Assembly (NCBI GenBank): GCA_029560455.1
Contig: JAKQKW010000432.1
Location: forward strand, 1 to 43,396
Origin: Candidatus Rifleibacteriota bacterium
GTDB lineage: Bacteria > Riflebacteria > Ozemobacteria > Ozemobacterales > Ozemobacteraceae
DNA length: 43,396 bases
Direction: 5' to 3'
Numbering within the stretch: the first letter of the stretch is position 1; the number at the start of each line of letters is the position of its first letter. The notes beneath the pieces were generated by a model, which had not been told where the DNA came from, ran no database searches, and was given only the letters and a program-made list of their open reading frames with translations. Of the stretch, positions 16,747-25,347 are shown in pieces. The translations under genes and the position numbers were made by a program.

Positions 16747-17790
16747 ATGAATAAAAGAATTCTGCAGGCTCTGTTGGCTGTTGTTCTGGCCGTTGCAACA
16801 ATGCCGGCCTGGGCAGGCTCGTTCTATCGACTTAACGGTATGCTCGATGTCCGCGACGATTCAGTAGTTTTCACAACTGATGACTGTCGGGTTTTTACCC
16901 TCGATATTTCTGCCGGTGAAGCGAAAAAATATGACGGGCAGCTGGTTCAGATCGATGGCGTTGCCAAAGACGCAATTCAGCTGGCGAAGCTTTCGGTCAA
17001 GGCGGTTCGCCCTTTCGACAAACGCATCGAAATCAAAGATCCGCTTCCATACAAGAACTATCAGAAGCCGGCTCAGGTAATCAAACTCTCTGAAAAAGAA
17101 ACAGTTGTTAAAAATGTTCGCTGGAGTCGTCTGAAAGATAAAAATGCGGCTGGCGAAACTGAATTTGCCTGGCGCACTGTAAAAATCAGGCCTGAACTTA
17201 TCGATGGCTCATATTTTATCAAGAAGCCGTTTCCGCCAGAATGGCTTGCAGCACATTGTCTGCTGCTTTTCACTTTTAAAAAGGGCGGTATGGTCGACGA
17301 GAACGGTAACGAATCAAAAGGGCTGGTGCTGAGCATAGAGGCTTATCAGCGCAAAGACCAGAATTACTCACTTAAAGAAGGTCTGAAAAAGACTTTCGGC
17401 GTCATCTGGCTGCTCACCAGCTGGGAAGACTACGCCGCCGAGACCTGCCATTTCGATACCAAAAAGCTTGTTGCCTACCCAATCAGATTTTCTGCCGCGC
17501 AGAGCCAGAAACTGCTGCTTGAGTCGGTCATGCAGGCTGGTGTCAACCGCTCCGGCGAGTTTTATCACACTACACGCAACAACTGCACCAACAATCTGCT
17601 TGTGCTCATGAACAAGTTCAGCGACAAAAAACTGCGCTTCTGGACCATCCCGAGTATGATTTACAACGTCAGAGCCACCATGCCGACCATGGTGCCAAAG
17701 TATCTGCAGGGCAAAGGCCTTATCGGGAAAGAATTCCCGCCGGTCACTGCCGAGAACTTTTTTGCCGATCCTTCGCAGATTTTTCGCTGA
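16747..17790 (+). CDS. Exported DUF4105-like (Lnb N-terminal periplasmic) protein
   Basis: The 347-residue protein has a signal peptide (cleavage near MPAWAGS). Residues 24-110 form a small beta-rich domain. The C-terminal half contains the segment FYHTTRNNCTNNLLVLMNKF (about 272-291), which matches the His/Asn-Cys core of the DUF4105/Lnb N-terminal domain. That domain is found in periplasmic proteins and has been proposed to be a thiol-dependent peptidase or transferase-like fold. The Cys and His are present. The ATG has GATGGGG upstream, a promoter (16686-16714) and a terminator after it, so it is a single-gene unit. The assignment rests on one motif region. Confidence 0.6.
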   Translation: MNKRILQALLAVVLAVATMPAWAGSFYRLNGMLDVRDDSVVFTTDDCRVFTLDISAGEAKKYDGQLVQIDGVAKDAIQLAKLSVKAVRPFDKRIEIKDPLPYKNYQKPAQVIKLSEKETVVKNVRWSRLKDKNAAGETEFAWRTVKIRPELIDGSYFIKKPFPPEWLAAHCLLLFTFKKGGMVDENGNESKGLVLSIEAYQRKDQNYSLKEGLKKTFGVIWLLTSWEDYAAETCHFDTKKLVAYPIRFSAAQSQKLLLESVMQAGVNRSGEFYHTTRNNCTNNLLVLMNKFSDKKLRFWTIPSMIYNVRATMPTMVPKYLQGKGLIGKEFPPVTAENFFADPSQIFR

Positions 17791-17804
17791 ATTAAAGACA
17801 GAAC

Positions 17805-17835
17805 AAAAGGGCGCCCCGGTGGCGCCCTTTTTATT
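17805..17835 (+). terminator. Intrinsic terminator
   Basis: Stem AAAAGGGCGCC/GGCGCCCTTTT with a five-base loop CCGGT, then TTATTTT. Confidence 0.88.
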
Positions 17836-17862
17836 TTAGAAAAATGCGACGGTAAATTTTCT

Positions 17863-17890
17863 TTGAAACACAGCCTTTATACGTTAGACT
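17863..17890 (+). promoter_or_regulatory. Possible promoter for the PilT-like ATPase, cinA, thpR unit
   Basis: TTGAAA (17863-17868), 16 bases, TAGACT (17885-17890). The match is moderate, but it sits in the expected place between a terminator and the ATG at 17938. Confidence 0.35.
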
Positions 17891-17937
17891 GTTATCGGAG
17901 AACAGAAGTCCAACAGCGTTAGATTGAAGAGTGTCTG

Positions 17938-19803
17938 ATGAAAAAGTTCGAAATTGATAATGAGCTTAAGGCGCTTTCCTGCAAGAAGCTTGGCCTGGCC
18001 GGCATGTTTGTGTTTCTTGGCGAAGACAAGCTCAATGAGCTTGTCGAGTTGGCCGGTGAAGTTCTGACTTTCGAAGACGGTGAGAAGGTTTTGAATGCAG
18101 GTGCATCGCCTGATTTCTTTTTCGTTATTGTCAAAGGCGAGATTTCTGTAGTTCTCGATGACCGTAACGACGGCATGGAAATAGTCAGGCTGATTCGCGG
18201 TCAGATGGTCGGCGAGATGGCCATGATTCAGAACGAACCGCATTCTTATTCGTGTTTTGCACGTGGTCATCTTGCGGTTATTCCGTTTTCTGCAAAAGTT
18301 TTTCACGAGCAGATCCTGGCAATTCCAGGGGTCTATATTCCGCTGATCCCCTCGATAAGCAAGAAAATTCTCACTTCACAGACTTACCCGGTTTTTATTG
18401 AGAACAGAGGCAGTATTCCTGATATTGACGGCTCTCTGCTCAAACTTTTTCCTGAAGGTTTTCTCAAAAAACACCGTATTCTGCCTGTTAAAAAGCTTGC
18501 CAGTTATCTGCTGATAGCGCACTGCGATCCGGTTGATCGTGAACAGCTTGAAGCCATAGACCAGATTCTGCCCGAAGATTTTGACATCAGACCAATCTAT
18601 TTTGACCCGGAATTCTTTGCCGGCCTTTTCCAGAAAAACCTGGAAGGAGGCTCTGCTGATCGGCAATCTTCAGCTCAGCAGCCGGCTGAAGAGATGGTCA
18701 GACCTGAAGATCTTTGTTTTATCGATGAAGTTCTGAGTCGTCTGGTGACCGAAAAGGGTTCTGACCTTTATCTGTCGGCTGGTCAGATGCCGCGCTGGCG
18801 TATTGACGGCGAAATCGTCGAAGTCCCCGGAACGCGTAAGTCAGGCCCCGACGAAGTTCTTGAAATGTTGCGGCCTCTGGCGCGCAACGAGGTTCTCGAT
18901 GCTTTTGTCGAGAGCTGCGATGAAGACTTTGCTTATTCAACCAGCGAGGGTTTCAGGTTCAGAGTTAATCTTCTGCGCGACCACAACGGCATCAGTGCAG
19001 TTTTCAGATATATTCCCGGCGAAATTTCTTCACTGGAAGCACTGGGGCTGCCCGAAATTTTGACGAGCTTCTGTACGCAGCCAAAGGGTCTGGTTCTGGT
19101 GGCCGGTCCAACCGGCAGCGGCAAGTCGACAACCATGTCGGCCATGATCGACTGGATAAACCGCCACCGTAAATGCCATATTCTGACAATCGAAGACCCG
19201 ATTGAATTTGTGCATGGCAGTCAGAAGGCTCTTGTGAACCAGCGTGAGGTTGGTGTGCACACCCGCAGTTTTGCCAAGGCGTTGCGGGCCGGCCTGCGTG
19301 AAAATCCCGATGTGGTAATGGTTGGCGAAATCAGAGATAACGAAACCATGGCGATGGCTCTTGAAACCGCTAATACCGGGCATCTGGTTTTTGCCACAGT
19401 GCATACGGCTACCGCAGCCAGCACCATCGATCGGGTGGTTGATAATTTTCCGGCCGAATCGCAGAATCAGATTCGCATGTTCCTGGCTGACAGTCTGCTG
19501 GGGGTAGTCTGTCAGACTCTTTGCCGCAAAATTACCAGAGGGTGTGTGCCGGCCTTCGAGATAATGATCGTTGACCCGGCAATGGCCAATCTGATTCGTA
19601 CCGGCAAGTCGTATATGCTGCCGAACGCTATGCAGACAGCCCAGTCGAAAGGAAACCGGCTGCTCAATGACGACCTCTGCCAGCTGGTAAAGAGTGGTGT
19701 GATCTCTCAGGAAGAAGCGATGAGTAAAACCCGTGACCGGGCTGAACTTGAAAGAAAACTGGCGCAGAATTCTATACCCCAGCCTGAGAAAAAGCTGGAA
19801 TAG
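17938..19803 (+). CDS. PilT-like secretion/twitching ATPase with N-terminal cyclic-nucleotide-binding-like domain
   Basis: The protein has 621 residues. Residues about 22-125 are a cNMP-binding fold with GEISVVL and GEMAMIQNEPHSYS; the usual phosphate-binding Arg (PRxA) is His102 here. Residues about 165-235 resemble the second half of a MshEN/T2SSE N-terminal domain (FPEGFLKKHRILPVKK). Residues 255-600 form a PilT ATPase: SDLYLSAG, Walker A GPTGSGKST (391-399), Asp box EDPIEF, Walker B VVMVGEIRD, and His box HLVFATVHT. PilT proteins power pilus retraction at the inner membrane. The fusion suggests a motor gated by a second messenger; ligand binding is unproven because of the altered site. 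cinA follows 24 bases later. Confidence 0.85.
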   Translation: MKKFEIDNELKALSCKKLGLAGMFVFLGEDKLNELVELAGEVLTFEDGEKVLNAGASPDFFFVIVKGEISVVLDDRNDGMEIVRLIRGQMVGEMAMIQNEPHSYSCFARGHLAVIPFSAKVFHEQILAIPGVYIPLIPSISKKILTSQTYPVFIENRGSIPDIDGSLLKLFPEGFLKKHRILPVKKLASYLLIAHCDPVDREQLEAIDQILPEDFDIRPIYFDPEFFAGLFQKNLEGGSADRQSSAQQPAEEMVRPEDLCFIDEVLSRLVTEKGSDLYLSAGQMPRWRIDGEIVEVPGTRKSGPDEVLEMLRPLARNEVLDAFVESCDEDFAYSTSEGFRFRVNLLRDHNGISAVFRYIPGEISSLEALGLPEILTSFCTQPKGLVLVAGPTGSGKSTTMSAMIDWINRHRKCHILTIEDPIEFVHGSQKALVNQREVGVHTRSFAKALRAGLRENPDVVMVGEIRDNETMAMALETANTGHLVFATVHTATAASTIDRVVDNFPAESQNQIRMFLADSLLGVVCQTLCRKITRGCVPAFEIMIVDPAMANLIRTGKSYMLPNAMQTAQSKGNRLLNDDLCQLVKSGVISQEEAMSKTRDRAELERKLAQNSIPQPEKKLE

Positions 19804-19827
19804 CAACCGTAACTGTCAGGGGGGCTG

Positions 19828-21066
19828 ATGAAAAAACCACTAATTGCTGAAATGATCAGTGTTGGAACTGAACTGCTGCTTGGTGAAATTATCGACACCA
19901 ATGCCGCATTTCTTGGTGAAAGGCTGCGCGACCTCGGGATATTTGTTTATCGTCGTCAGACGCTCGGCGACAATCTTGAACGTCTTGTTGCGGCTGTTAA
20001 AGAAGCGTTGGGGCGCTCTGATCTGCTGATTTTGTGTGGCGGCCTCGGTCCGACCGACGATGATCTGACCAGAGAGGCAATTGCTGCAGCGGTGAATGAA
20101 GAGCCATATATTGATGACGCTCTGTTGAAAGATCTTGAGGCGAAGTTTGCCGCCAGAAAGCGCCCGATGCCTGAAGGCAATAAAAAGCAGGCCTGGCTGG
20201 TCAAAAGCGCCGGTGCATTGGCCAACCCGGTTGGTACAGCTCCAGGCTGGTATGTTAACAAGGGCGGTAAAGTCATTGTGGCGCTGCCGGGCCCGCCGAA
20301 TGAGCTTACGCGCATGTGGTGCGAGCAGGTCGAAAAATTGCTGCCGTCTTCGGGCAGGGTGCTCTACCACCGCACTCTGCATACGATCGGAATTGGCGAA
20401 TCAGATCTTGCAGAAAGAATCAAGGAGTTTACACGTCTTGATTCTCCCGGAATCGGCACTTATGCTCGAAACAGCGGTGTTGATGTGCGCATCGCCGCTG
20501 CTGGCGAGAGTGCAGATCAGGCCATGGCTGTGGCCGATCCTGTTATTCGTGAAATAGAATTGATTCTTGCACCGTGGATTTTTGGTTGTGATGATGAAAC
20601 TGTTGTTTCGGCTGTCAAAAAGATCCTTGACAGTCGTGGGCAGACCTTTTCCTGTATGGAATCTGTTTCTGGCGGTGTTCTTGCTGCAGAGATCACTGAT
20701 TGCCCAGGGATAAGCAGCTGTTTCAGAGGGTCTTTAACTGCTTATGCCAACGACGTAAAAATTCGCGCCGGTGTTGATGCCGCTTTAATCAGACAGCACG
20801 GGGTTGTGTCTGCCGAGGTTGCCGTTGCGATGGCTGTTGCTGCCAGAAAAATGTTTCACACTGACTGGGGTCTGGCGACAACCGGGGTTGCAGGGCCGGC
20901 GCCACTTGAAGGTAAAAGTCCGGGTACCGCATGGGTTGCCGTCTCCGGGCCAAATGGTGAAAATGCTGCTTTTGTCGATTGGCCGGGTGACCGGGCAATG
21001 ATTCGCAAGCGTGTCTGTCGCACGGTTTTTCAGAGCTTTTTGAATGCGATGAAAGAGTCGAAGTGA
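19828..21066 (+). CDS. cinA: CinA: competence/damage-inducible protein A, nicotinamide-nucleotide amidase
   Basis: The 412-residue protein has the N-terminal MoaB/MogA-like (COG1058) domain: ISVGTELLLGEIIDTNAAFL, then CGGLGPTDDDLTREAIA, then ALPGPPNEL. The C-terminal half is a PncC-type domain: ESVSGGVLAAEITDCPGIS, HGVVSAEVA, and TTGVAGPAPLEGKSPGTAWVA. It probably processes damaged NAD-cycle nucleotides (ADP-ribose or NMN). The amidase motif, usually ESCTGG, reads ESVSGG here: the catalytic Ser of the ES pair is kept while the neighbouring Cys-Thr are replaced by Val-Ser. A purine-rich GGGGGG site precedes the ATG. The thpR gene starts three bases after the stop. Confidence 0.92.
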   Translation: MKKPLIAEMISVGTELLLGEIIDTNAAFLGERLRDLGIFVYRRQTLGDNLERLVAAVKEALGRSDLLILCGGLGPTDDDLTREAIAAAVNEEPYIDDALLKDLEAKFAARKRPMPEGNKKQAWLVKSAGALANPVGTAPGWYVNKGGKVIVALPGPPNELTRMWCEQVEKLLPSSGRVLYHRTLHTIGIGESDLAERIKEFTRLDSPGIGTYARNSGVDVRIAAAGESADQAMAVADPVIREIELILAPWIFGCDDETVVSAVKKILDSRGQTFSCMESVSGGVLAAEITDCPGISSCFRGSLTAYANDVKIRAGVDAALIRQHGVVSAEVAVAMAVAARKMFHTDWGLATTGVAGPAPLEGKSPGTAWVAVSGPNGENAAFVDWPGDRAMIRKRVCRTVFQSFLNAMKESK

Positions 21067-21069
21067 AGA

Positions 21070-21606
21070 ATGGAGCTTTCTTTGCGTCTGTTTTTTGCCC
21101 TCGCTGTTCCTGAAGAAATTCGTCAGGATCTCGACGGGTTTGCGGTTACCCTCGAAAAGCCCTGGCGTCCGGTCAAACCCGAGCGGATGCACATAACTCT
21201 CGCCTTCATGGGTGAAGTGCCTGCCGATCGGCTCGATGAGGTGATCCGTATTGGGGATGCTGCAGCTTCAGCCAATTCTCCGTTTGAAGTAAGCATTTCC
21301 GATGTCGCATGTTTCCCTGAAGCTGGTGAACCGAGCGTCTTGTATGCTACGGTCGATGGCGCTGCAGAACTTGCCTGCCTGGCAGAATTTTTGCGCAGCC
21401 GTCTTGGCAGTCTTGCCGATCAGAAAAAATTCAGGGCGCATCTGACTCTGGCCCGCTGTCGCGGTGGCTGGGTCCGTAAAGTTCTGCACAAGTTTACCGG
21501 CAGCTGGAAAGTAAATTGCTTCTGCCTGATAAAAAGCATTCTTAACGAAGAAAGCCCGAAATACGAAGTGATCAGAGAATTTGCCTTGTGTGACCAGGCG
21601 CAGTAA
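21070..21606 (+). CDS. thpR: RNA 2',3'-cyclic phosphodiesterase (2H superfamily, LigT/ThpR)
   Basis: The 178-residue protein opens RLFFALAVPEEIRQ. It has the two HxTx motifs of the 2H phosphoesterase family: HITL in MHITLAFMGEV (about residues 39-42) and HLTL in FRAHLTLARCRG (about 124-127). Both histidines and both threonines are present, so activity is expected. ThpR opens 2',3'-cyclic phosphate ends of RNA in the cytoplasm. The gene starts three bases after cinA, a pairing seen in other bacteria. A bidirectional terminator lies just beyond its stop. Confidence 0.92.
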   Translation: MELSLRLFFALAVPEEIRQDLDGFAVTLEKPWRPVKPERMHITLAFMGEVPADRLDEVIRIGDAAASANSPFEVSISDVACFPEAGEPSVLYATVDGAAELACLAEFLRSRLGSLADQKKFRAHLTLARCRGGWVRKVLHKFTGSWKVNCFCLIKSILNEESPKYEVIREFALCDQAQ

Positions 21607-21618
21607 ACACTGCCGGTA

Positions 21619-21657
21619 TAAAAAATGGCCGCCTCATTGTGAGGCGGCCATTTTTTT
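21619..21657. terminator. Strong bidirectional terminator
   Basis: Stem AAAAATGGCCGCCTCA/TGAGGCGGCCATTTTT with loop TTG and A/T runs on both sides. It is shared by thpR (plus) and the coiled-coil protein gene (minus), which converge here. Confidence 0.9.
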
Positions 21658-21664
21658 CGAGGAC

Positions 21665-22996
21665 TTACTTGAAGTTGGCGTCGTGCAGCGACTTGATGAG
21701 GTCGTAGGCTTTTTTGGCTTCAGCGACCTGGCGTTTATAGGGTGCGATGTATTCTTCGATGATTCTGGTGCGATTGGCCAGCAATTTGTCGTAGGTATCG
21801 CGGGCTTCTTCGACAGCGCGGTGATAGGGGCGCAGGTAGTCGCGAACGATTGATTCACGGTTTCTTCTGATGTAATCGAGGTCGCGGGTAGCGCTGTCGA
21901 GGTTCTGCTGCGCGCGGCTGATTTCATCTGGAGTTGCGGTGGTGCTGGCTTTGAGCTCATTGAGGCGCTCGGTGGCGCGTTTAACGGTATGTTCGGCGTT
22001 GCTCAGGCGATTTTCGTAATCACGGTCGGCATCGTATCTGGCGCGGCGCAGGCGGTCTTCGGCATCGTCAATTTCGCTGCGGGCGCGTCTGACTTTGTCT
22101 TCAAAGTTGCGCTCGGCAGCTTCCTTCTGCCGATCGAGAATTTCGAGGGCAGCGCGGTAGTCGTTCTGATGGCGGTCGAGAATGGCAAAGCTGACCATTG
22201 ATGGGGTTTCGTTCATGTCAGTGGCAAGAAGTTCAACTGCTTTGCGATAATCGCGGGTTGCCTGCAGGAAATTGCTTTCGTATGCGTTAACCGCTTTTGC
22301 GATATAAACATCTGACAGCCGGCGGAAAAAATCGGGGTAATCGTTTTTGCGCTGTGGATAGTCGTATTTTTCAATCAGGTCGAGGGCAGCGAGTTCTGCA
22401 CTGTTGCCAGACCAGGGTTTGAGGATTTCGAACAGCCAGTAGACGGCTTCTTTCATGCTGTTGTCGAGCTTGCAGCAATCGACGACTTCAAGCAGAACAT
22501 TATCGGTTCTCTGCATTTCGAGCAGCCACTTGATGGCCTGGCCGTAATCAGCGCCGGCTTTGTAGCAGGCAGCAACGCGTTCTCTGACTGAATCGGTGCG
22601 GTTCTCGATTTTAAGGTAGTATTCGATCGCCTTGCTATACTGGCCATTCTTTTCGAAGGTCTGGGCGACTGAGAAGACCATTTTCTGAACCTGGTCGGCA
22701 ACGGTTTTCATCTGTGAATACTGCTGGTTGACAAGACCCTGGGTCTTTTCGATTTCTGCATCGAGGGCTTTCTTTTTGCCGCCCTGAAACCAGCCGCTGG
22801 CACCGTCGTATTTCGAGCGGTCCTGCTGCAGTTTGTCGAGGCGCAGCTCGGGTTCGAGCAACTGCGATTCAACCTGAATCAGCTGCTTTTCAAGGTCGGC
22901 GATATCTTTTTCTTCGGCAGCCTGGGCAACAAAAGAACTTAAAACGATGCCGGCAGCAAAAACACCTGTCAGAATTCTGGTTTTATTGAAATTCAT
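21665..22996 (-). CDS. Exported coiled-coil protein of unknown function with a TPR-like middle
   Basis: I do not recognise a named family. The protein has about 443 residues and a signal peptide (MNFNKTRILTGVFAAGIVL, ending VAQAAEE). A coiled-coil stretch follows at about 25-95. Helical pairs resembling TPR or SEL1 repeats (KAIEYYLKIEN, QAIKWLLEMQ, EAVYWLFEIL) lie at about 105-175, and a long Arg/Glu/Asp-rich coiled coil runs from about 265 to the end. Near the C-terminus a unit of about 31 residues repeats: IVRDYLRPYHRAVEEA and IIEEYIAPYKRQVAEA. The ATG at 22996 has GGGAG eight bases upstream, while the Met at 23011 lacks a site. It follows the 23020-24036 gene by 23 bases, so they form a pair. 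Confidence 0.75.
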   Translation of the reverse strand: MNFNKTRILTGVFAAGIVLSSFVAQAAEEKDIADLEKQLIQVESQLLEPELRLDKLQQDRSKYDGASGWFQGGKKKALDAEIEKTQGLVNQQYSQMKTVADQVQKMVFSVAQTFEKNGQYSKAIEYYLKIENRTDSVRERVAACYKAGADYGQAIKWLLEMQRTDNVLLEVVDCCKLDNSMKEAVYWLFEILKPWSGNSAELAALDLIEKYDYPQRKNDYPDFFRRLSDVYIAKAVNAYESNFLQATRDYRKAVELLATDMNETPSMVSFAILDRHQNDYRAALEILDRQKEAAERNFEDKVRRARSEIDDAEDRLRRARYDADRDYENRLSNAEHTVKRATERLNELKASTTATPDEISRAQQNLDSATRDLDYIRRNRESIVRDYLRPYHRAVEEARDTYDKLLANRTRIIEEYIAPYKRQVAEAKKAYDLIKSLHDANFK

Positions 22997-23019
22997 TTTT
23001 GTTTCTCCCATTATTGCAA

Positions 23020-24036
23020 TCAGCGGGCGTTGACGTAGATGTCGCCGAGTTCAGATCTGCTGGAATAGAAAGCGTTGCGGATGCTGCCGTTTTTCGACAT
23101 GACCCACATTTCGGCGACGGTGTTCTTCAGCAGAACTTTCTTTTCGCCGGCAACGGTTTCGATCGAGCCGAGGGTTGCCAGTTCGCCATAGTTGTTTTCG
23201 GCGAGGTATCTGGCCGGATCTTTTTCGACCACTGATTTATACCAGGAAAGTTCGCCCATAACGCTGCTGCCAGCCTTGGGAGTGATAACGAAATCAAGAC
23301 TTTTCTTGCCTGACCAGAAACCGCCACTGGTGATTCTGACGATGGCCTTGAGGTCGCTCTGTACGACATCGCCGCCGAAGTGGCCGAGAAGCGCGTCGAC
23401 GACGTATTTTTTGCCGGAAAAATAGAAACCGTGTACGAGTTTGTCACCGCCATCGGTGGTGTTATCAGCGATTACACGGCAGTTGTGGCGTTTAAAGATA
23501 TCTTTCAGATTGTCGAGGCGGCGGTTGTTTTTAGTATCTTCAAGCGAGATAACAGCTTCGACAACCGGCACATCGATCATTACCATGCGGCGCTGGCGGC
23601 GGTTGAGAAGTTGCTGCGGTGCTTCGGCAGCGCGGCCATTGTTGCTGAGAGCGACGTTGCTGGCAGCCATGGCTGTGCTGGTGACGAATGTGGCGCGTTC
23701 TTTAAGCATTTTTTCAACAAGAGCGACGGTGTGGGCACCGAGATCGCTGCTGGCGGCGAAGGTTGCGAGTTCTTTTTCAGCGGCGGCAAAATCTTCAGTG
23801 GTGTTGATTGAACTCAGGATATCTCTGATTCTTTTTTCAGAGCGGTCAGCACGGTCAGCTGCGGCTGAAAAAGCTTCGCGCTCAGCGCTGTCGGCTTTTT
23901 CACTGATCGCATAAGCTGTCTGGGAAATGCCTTCTGAAAAATCCTTGAGGGCGCTGTTGAAATTGGCACCGTCAAAGGCGTGAAGGTTAAGAGATGCGAG
24001 AGTGAACATTACAATCAGAACTATTTTTCGCAACAT
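23020..24036 (-). CDS. Exported protein of unknown function, first gene of a two-gene unit
   Basis: The 338-residue protein has a signal peptide (MLRKIVLIVMFTLASLNLHA). An Ala/Ser/Glu-rich helical region spans about 20-125. A segment with QLLNRRQRRMVMIDVPVVEA starts the second half, which looks alpha/beta (ETAVISLED, NCRVIADNTTDGGD, VRITSGGFWSGKKSLDF). I find no catalytic motif. AAGGTGG lies seven bases before the ATG. The downstream gene is an exported coiled-coil protein, so the two probably act together in the envelope. Function is not inferable from sequence alone. Confidence 0.75.
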   Translation of the reverse strand: MLRKIVLIVMFTLASLNLHAFDGANFNSALKDFSEGISQTAYAISEKADSAEREAFSAAADRADRSEKRIRDILSSINTTEDFAAAEKELATFAASSDLGAHTVALVEKMLKERATFVTSTAMAASNVALSNNGRAAEAPQQLLNRRQRRMVMIDVPVVEAVISLEDTKNNRRLDNLKDIFKRHNCRVIADNTTDGGDKLVHGFYFSGKKYVVDALLGHFGGDVVQSDLKAIVRITSGGFWSGKKSLDFVITPKAGSSVMGELSWYKSVVEKDPARYLAENNYGELATLGSIETVAGEKKVLLKNTVAEMWVMSKNGSIRNAFYSSRSELGDIYVNAR

Positions 24037-24196
24037 GGGCCACCTTCTTTACAAAAAGTGAGAACGGAGCCCTGTTTTAAGCAAAAATTATGCCATTATC
24101 GGGAATGCCTGTACATAGTCCTTCTGCAGACAGTGCGAGGGAAAATTGACCATTTTCTGGCGCCTTGCCGATAATTTTCCGGCAGCAGGCAGGTGG

Positions 24197-24225
24197 TTGC
24201 AAATCTTAAGCTTAAGCGGTATATT
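24197..24225 (+). promoter_or_regulatory. sigma70-like promoter with palindrome in the spacer
   Basis: TTGCAA (24197-24202), 17 bases, TATATT (24220-24225). The spacer contains the perfect 12-base palindrome CTTAAGCTTAAG (24205-24216), positioned where a repressor could block polymerase. It would drive the TPR-like protein gene at 24265. Confidence 0.5.
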
Positions 24226-24264
24226 GCGCCTTGCCAATTGTAACTTTTATAAGGAAGCTGACAA

Positions 24265-25281
24265 ATGTTGAAAAAATATCTGCCAATAGGTCTTCTGGCT
24301 GCAGCAATGCTCACCAGCCAACTCTCTGCCCAGCAATCTTCTGGTAAGCCGGCCCCGGCCGCAAAACCTGCCACCGCTAATGCCGCTACGGACGGGATTA
24401 CCGATCGCATGGTTGAAGTCAAGGTTGCCTCTCAGACTGTGAAGGCCGATCCGGTGGTTCTCACCAACCAGATGATGCTGGTGTTCATGGAAAGAATGAA
24501 GACCGGCAATCTCAAGGAAGCCCGTGATATCGCCAATGAGATGGTTTTTGGGAATGAGAAATTCCAGGATACTGATCAGAAAGCTTTCAAAAGCTTTCAT
24601 TCAGCAATGGAAATGGAGCTTTTCAGGCTTTTAGAACAGCGCGGCGGCAGCAAAAGAGAAATTGACTGGGTTGAACAGCCAATTTCCGATGGCTATTACT
24701 TCCTTGCCATTCTCGATTTCCAGGAAGGGAAGCATGAAGAAGCCCTTGCCAACCTGCAGAAGGCCATTTTCTGGAACCCGGTACGCTCGGCGTTTTTTGC
24801 CGAACGCGGCTTCATGTTTCTGCGCAAGAACAGTGGTGCCGACATCGTTTCGGCACAGGTAGCCTACGAAAAGGCCCTGGAACTTGCTGACAATCCCGAA
24901 GATTTTGCCGCAGCTCTGCGCGGCCTTGCATTTGTGCTGGTTGAAAGACGTGAACTGCAGAAAGCCCTGGCCTGCCTGATTGTGTCAAAAGAATTCGACG
25001 CTGATGAAAACGACGCCGACGAGGAAATTCAGTTTATCAGGGGCATTGACCCGGGTCTGGTGACTTCTATGAATCTTAAAACTGCCCGCGACGTTCTGAA
25101 AAATGCCAGAATTCTCTCGACTTACGCACCTGAACATGTTCAGGTACTGCTTAGACTTGCAGACACCTATAAAGCACCAAAAGATGCTCAGAAGGCTATT
25201 TTGCTGCTCAAAAAGGCTAAGGAAATGGCGCCCGGAAATACGGATGTCGCCAATCGCCTGAAGACTCTCGAAAAGAAATAA
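24265..25281 (+). CDS. Exported TPR-repeat protein
   Basis: The 338-residue protein has a signal peptide (MLKKYLPIGLLAAAMLTSQLS, then Ala/Pro-rich linker to about 45). Several degenerate TPR motifs follow, for example GYYFLAILDFQEGKHEEALANLQKAI (about 146-171), DFAAALRGLAFVLVERRELQKALA, and VQVLLRLADTYKAPKDAQKAILLLKKAKEM at the end. TPR arrays mediate protein contacts, so an envelope scaffold or assembly role is likely but not specified. AAGGAAG lies eight bases before the ATG. It has its own promoter and terminator. Confidence 0.8.
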   Translation: MLKKYLPIGLLAAAMLTSQLSAQQSSGKPAPAAKPATANAATDGITDRMVEVKVASQTVKADPVVLTNQMMLVFMERMKTGNLKEARDIANEMVFGNEKFQDTDQKAFKSFHSAMEMELFRLLEQRGGSKREIDWVEQPISDGYYFLAILDFQEGKHEEALANLQKAIFWNPVRSAFFAERGFMFLRKNSGADIVSAQVAYEKALELADNPEDFAAALRGLAFVLVERRELQKALACLIVSKEFDADENDADEEIQFIRGIDPGLVTSMNLKTARDVLKNARILSTYAPEHVQVLLRLADTYKAPKDAQKAILLLKKAKEMAPGNTDVANRLKTLEKK

Positions 25282-25295
25282 GCTTTTAGAACAGA

Positions 25296-25332
25296 ACCCG
25301 GCAGCTGTAATGCATAGCTGCCGGGTTTTTGT
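25296..25332 (+). terminator. Intrinsic terminator
   Basis: Stem AACCCGGCAGCT/AGCTGCCGGGTT with a nine-base loop followed by TTTTTG. Confidence 0.85.
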
Positions 25333-25347
25333 TTTCGCTTTACTGGC

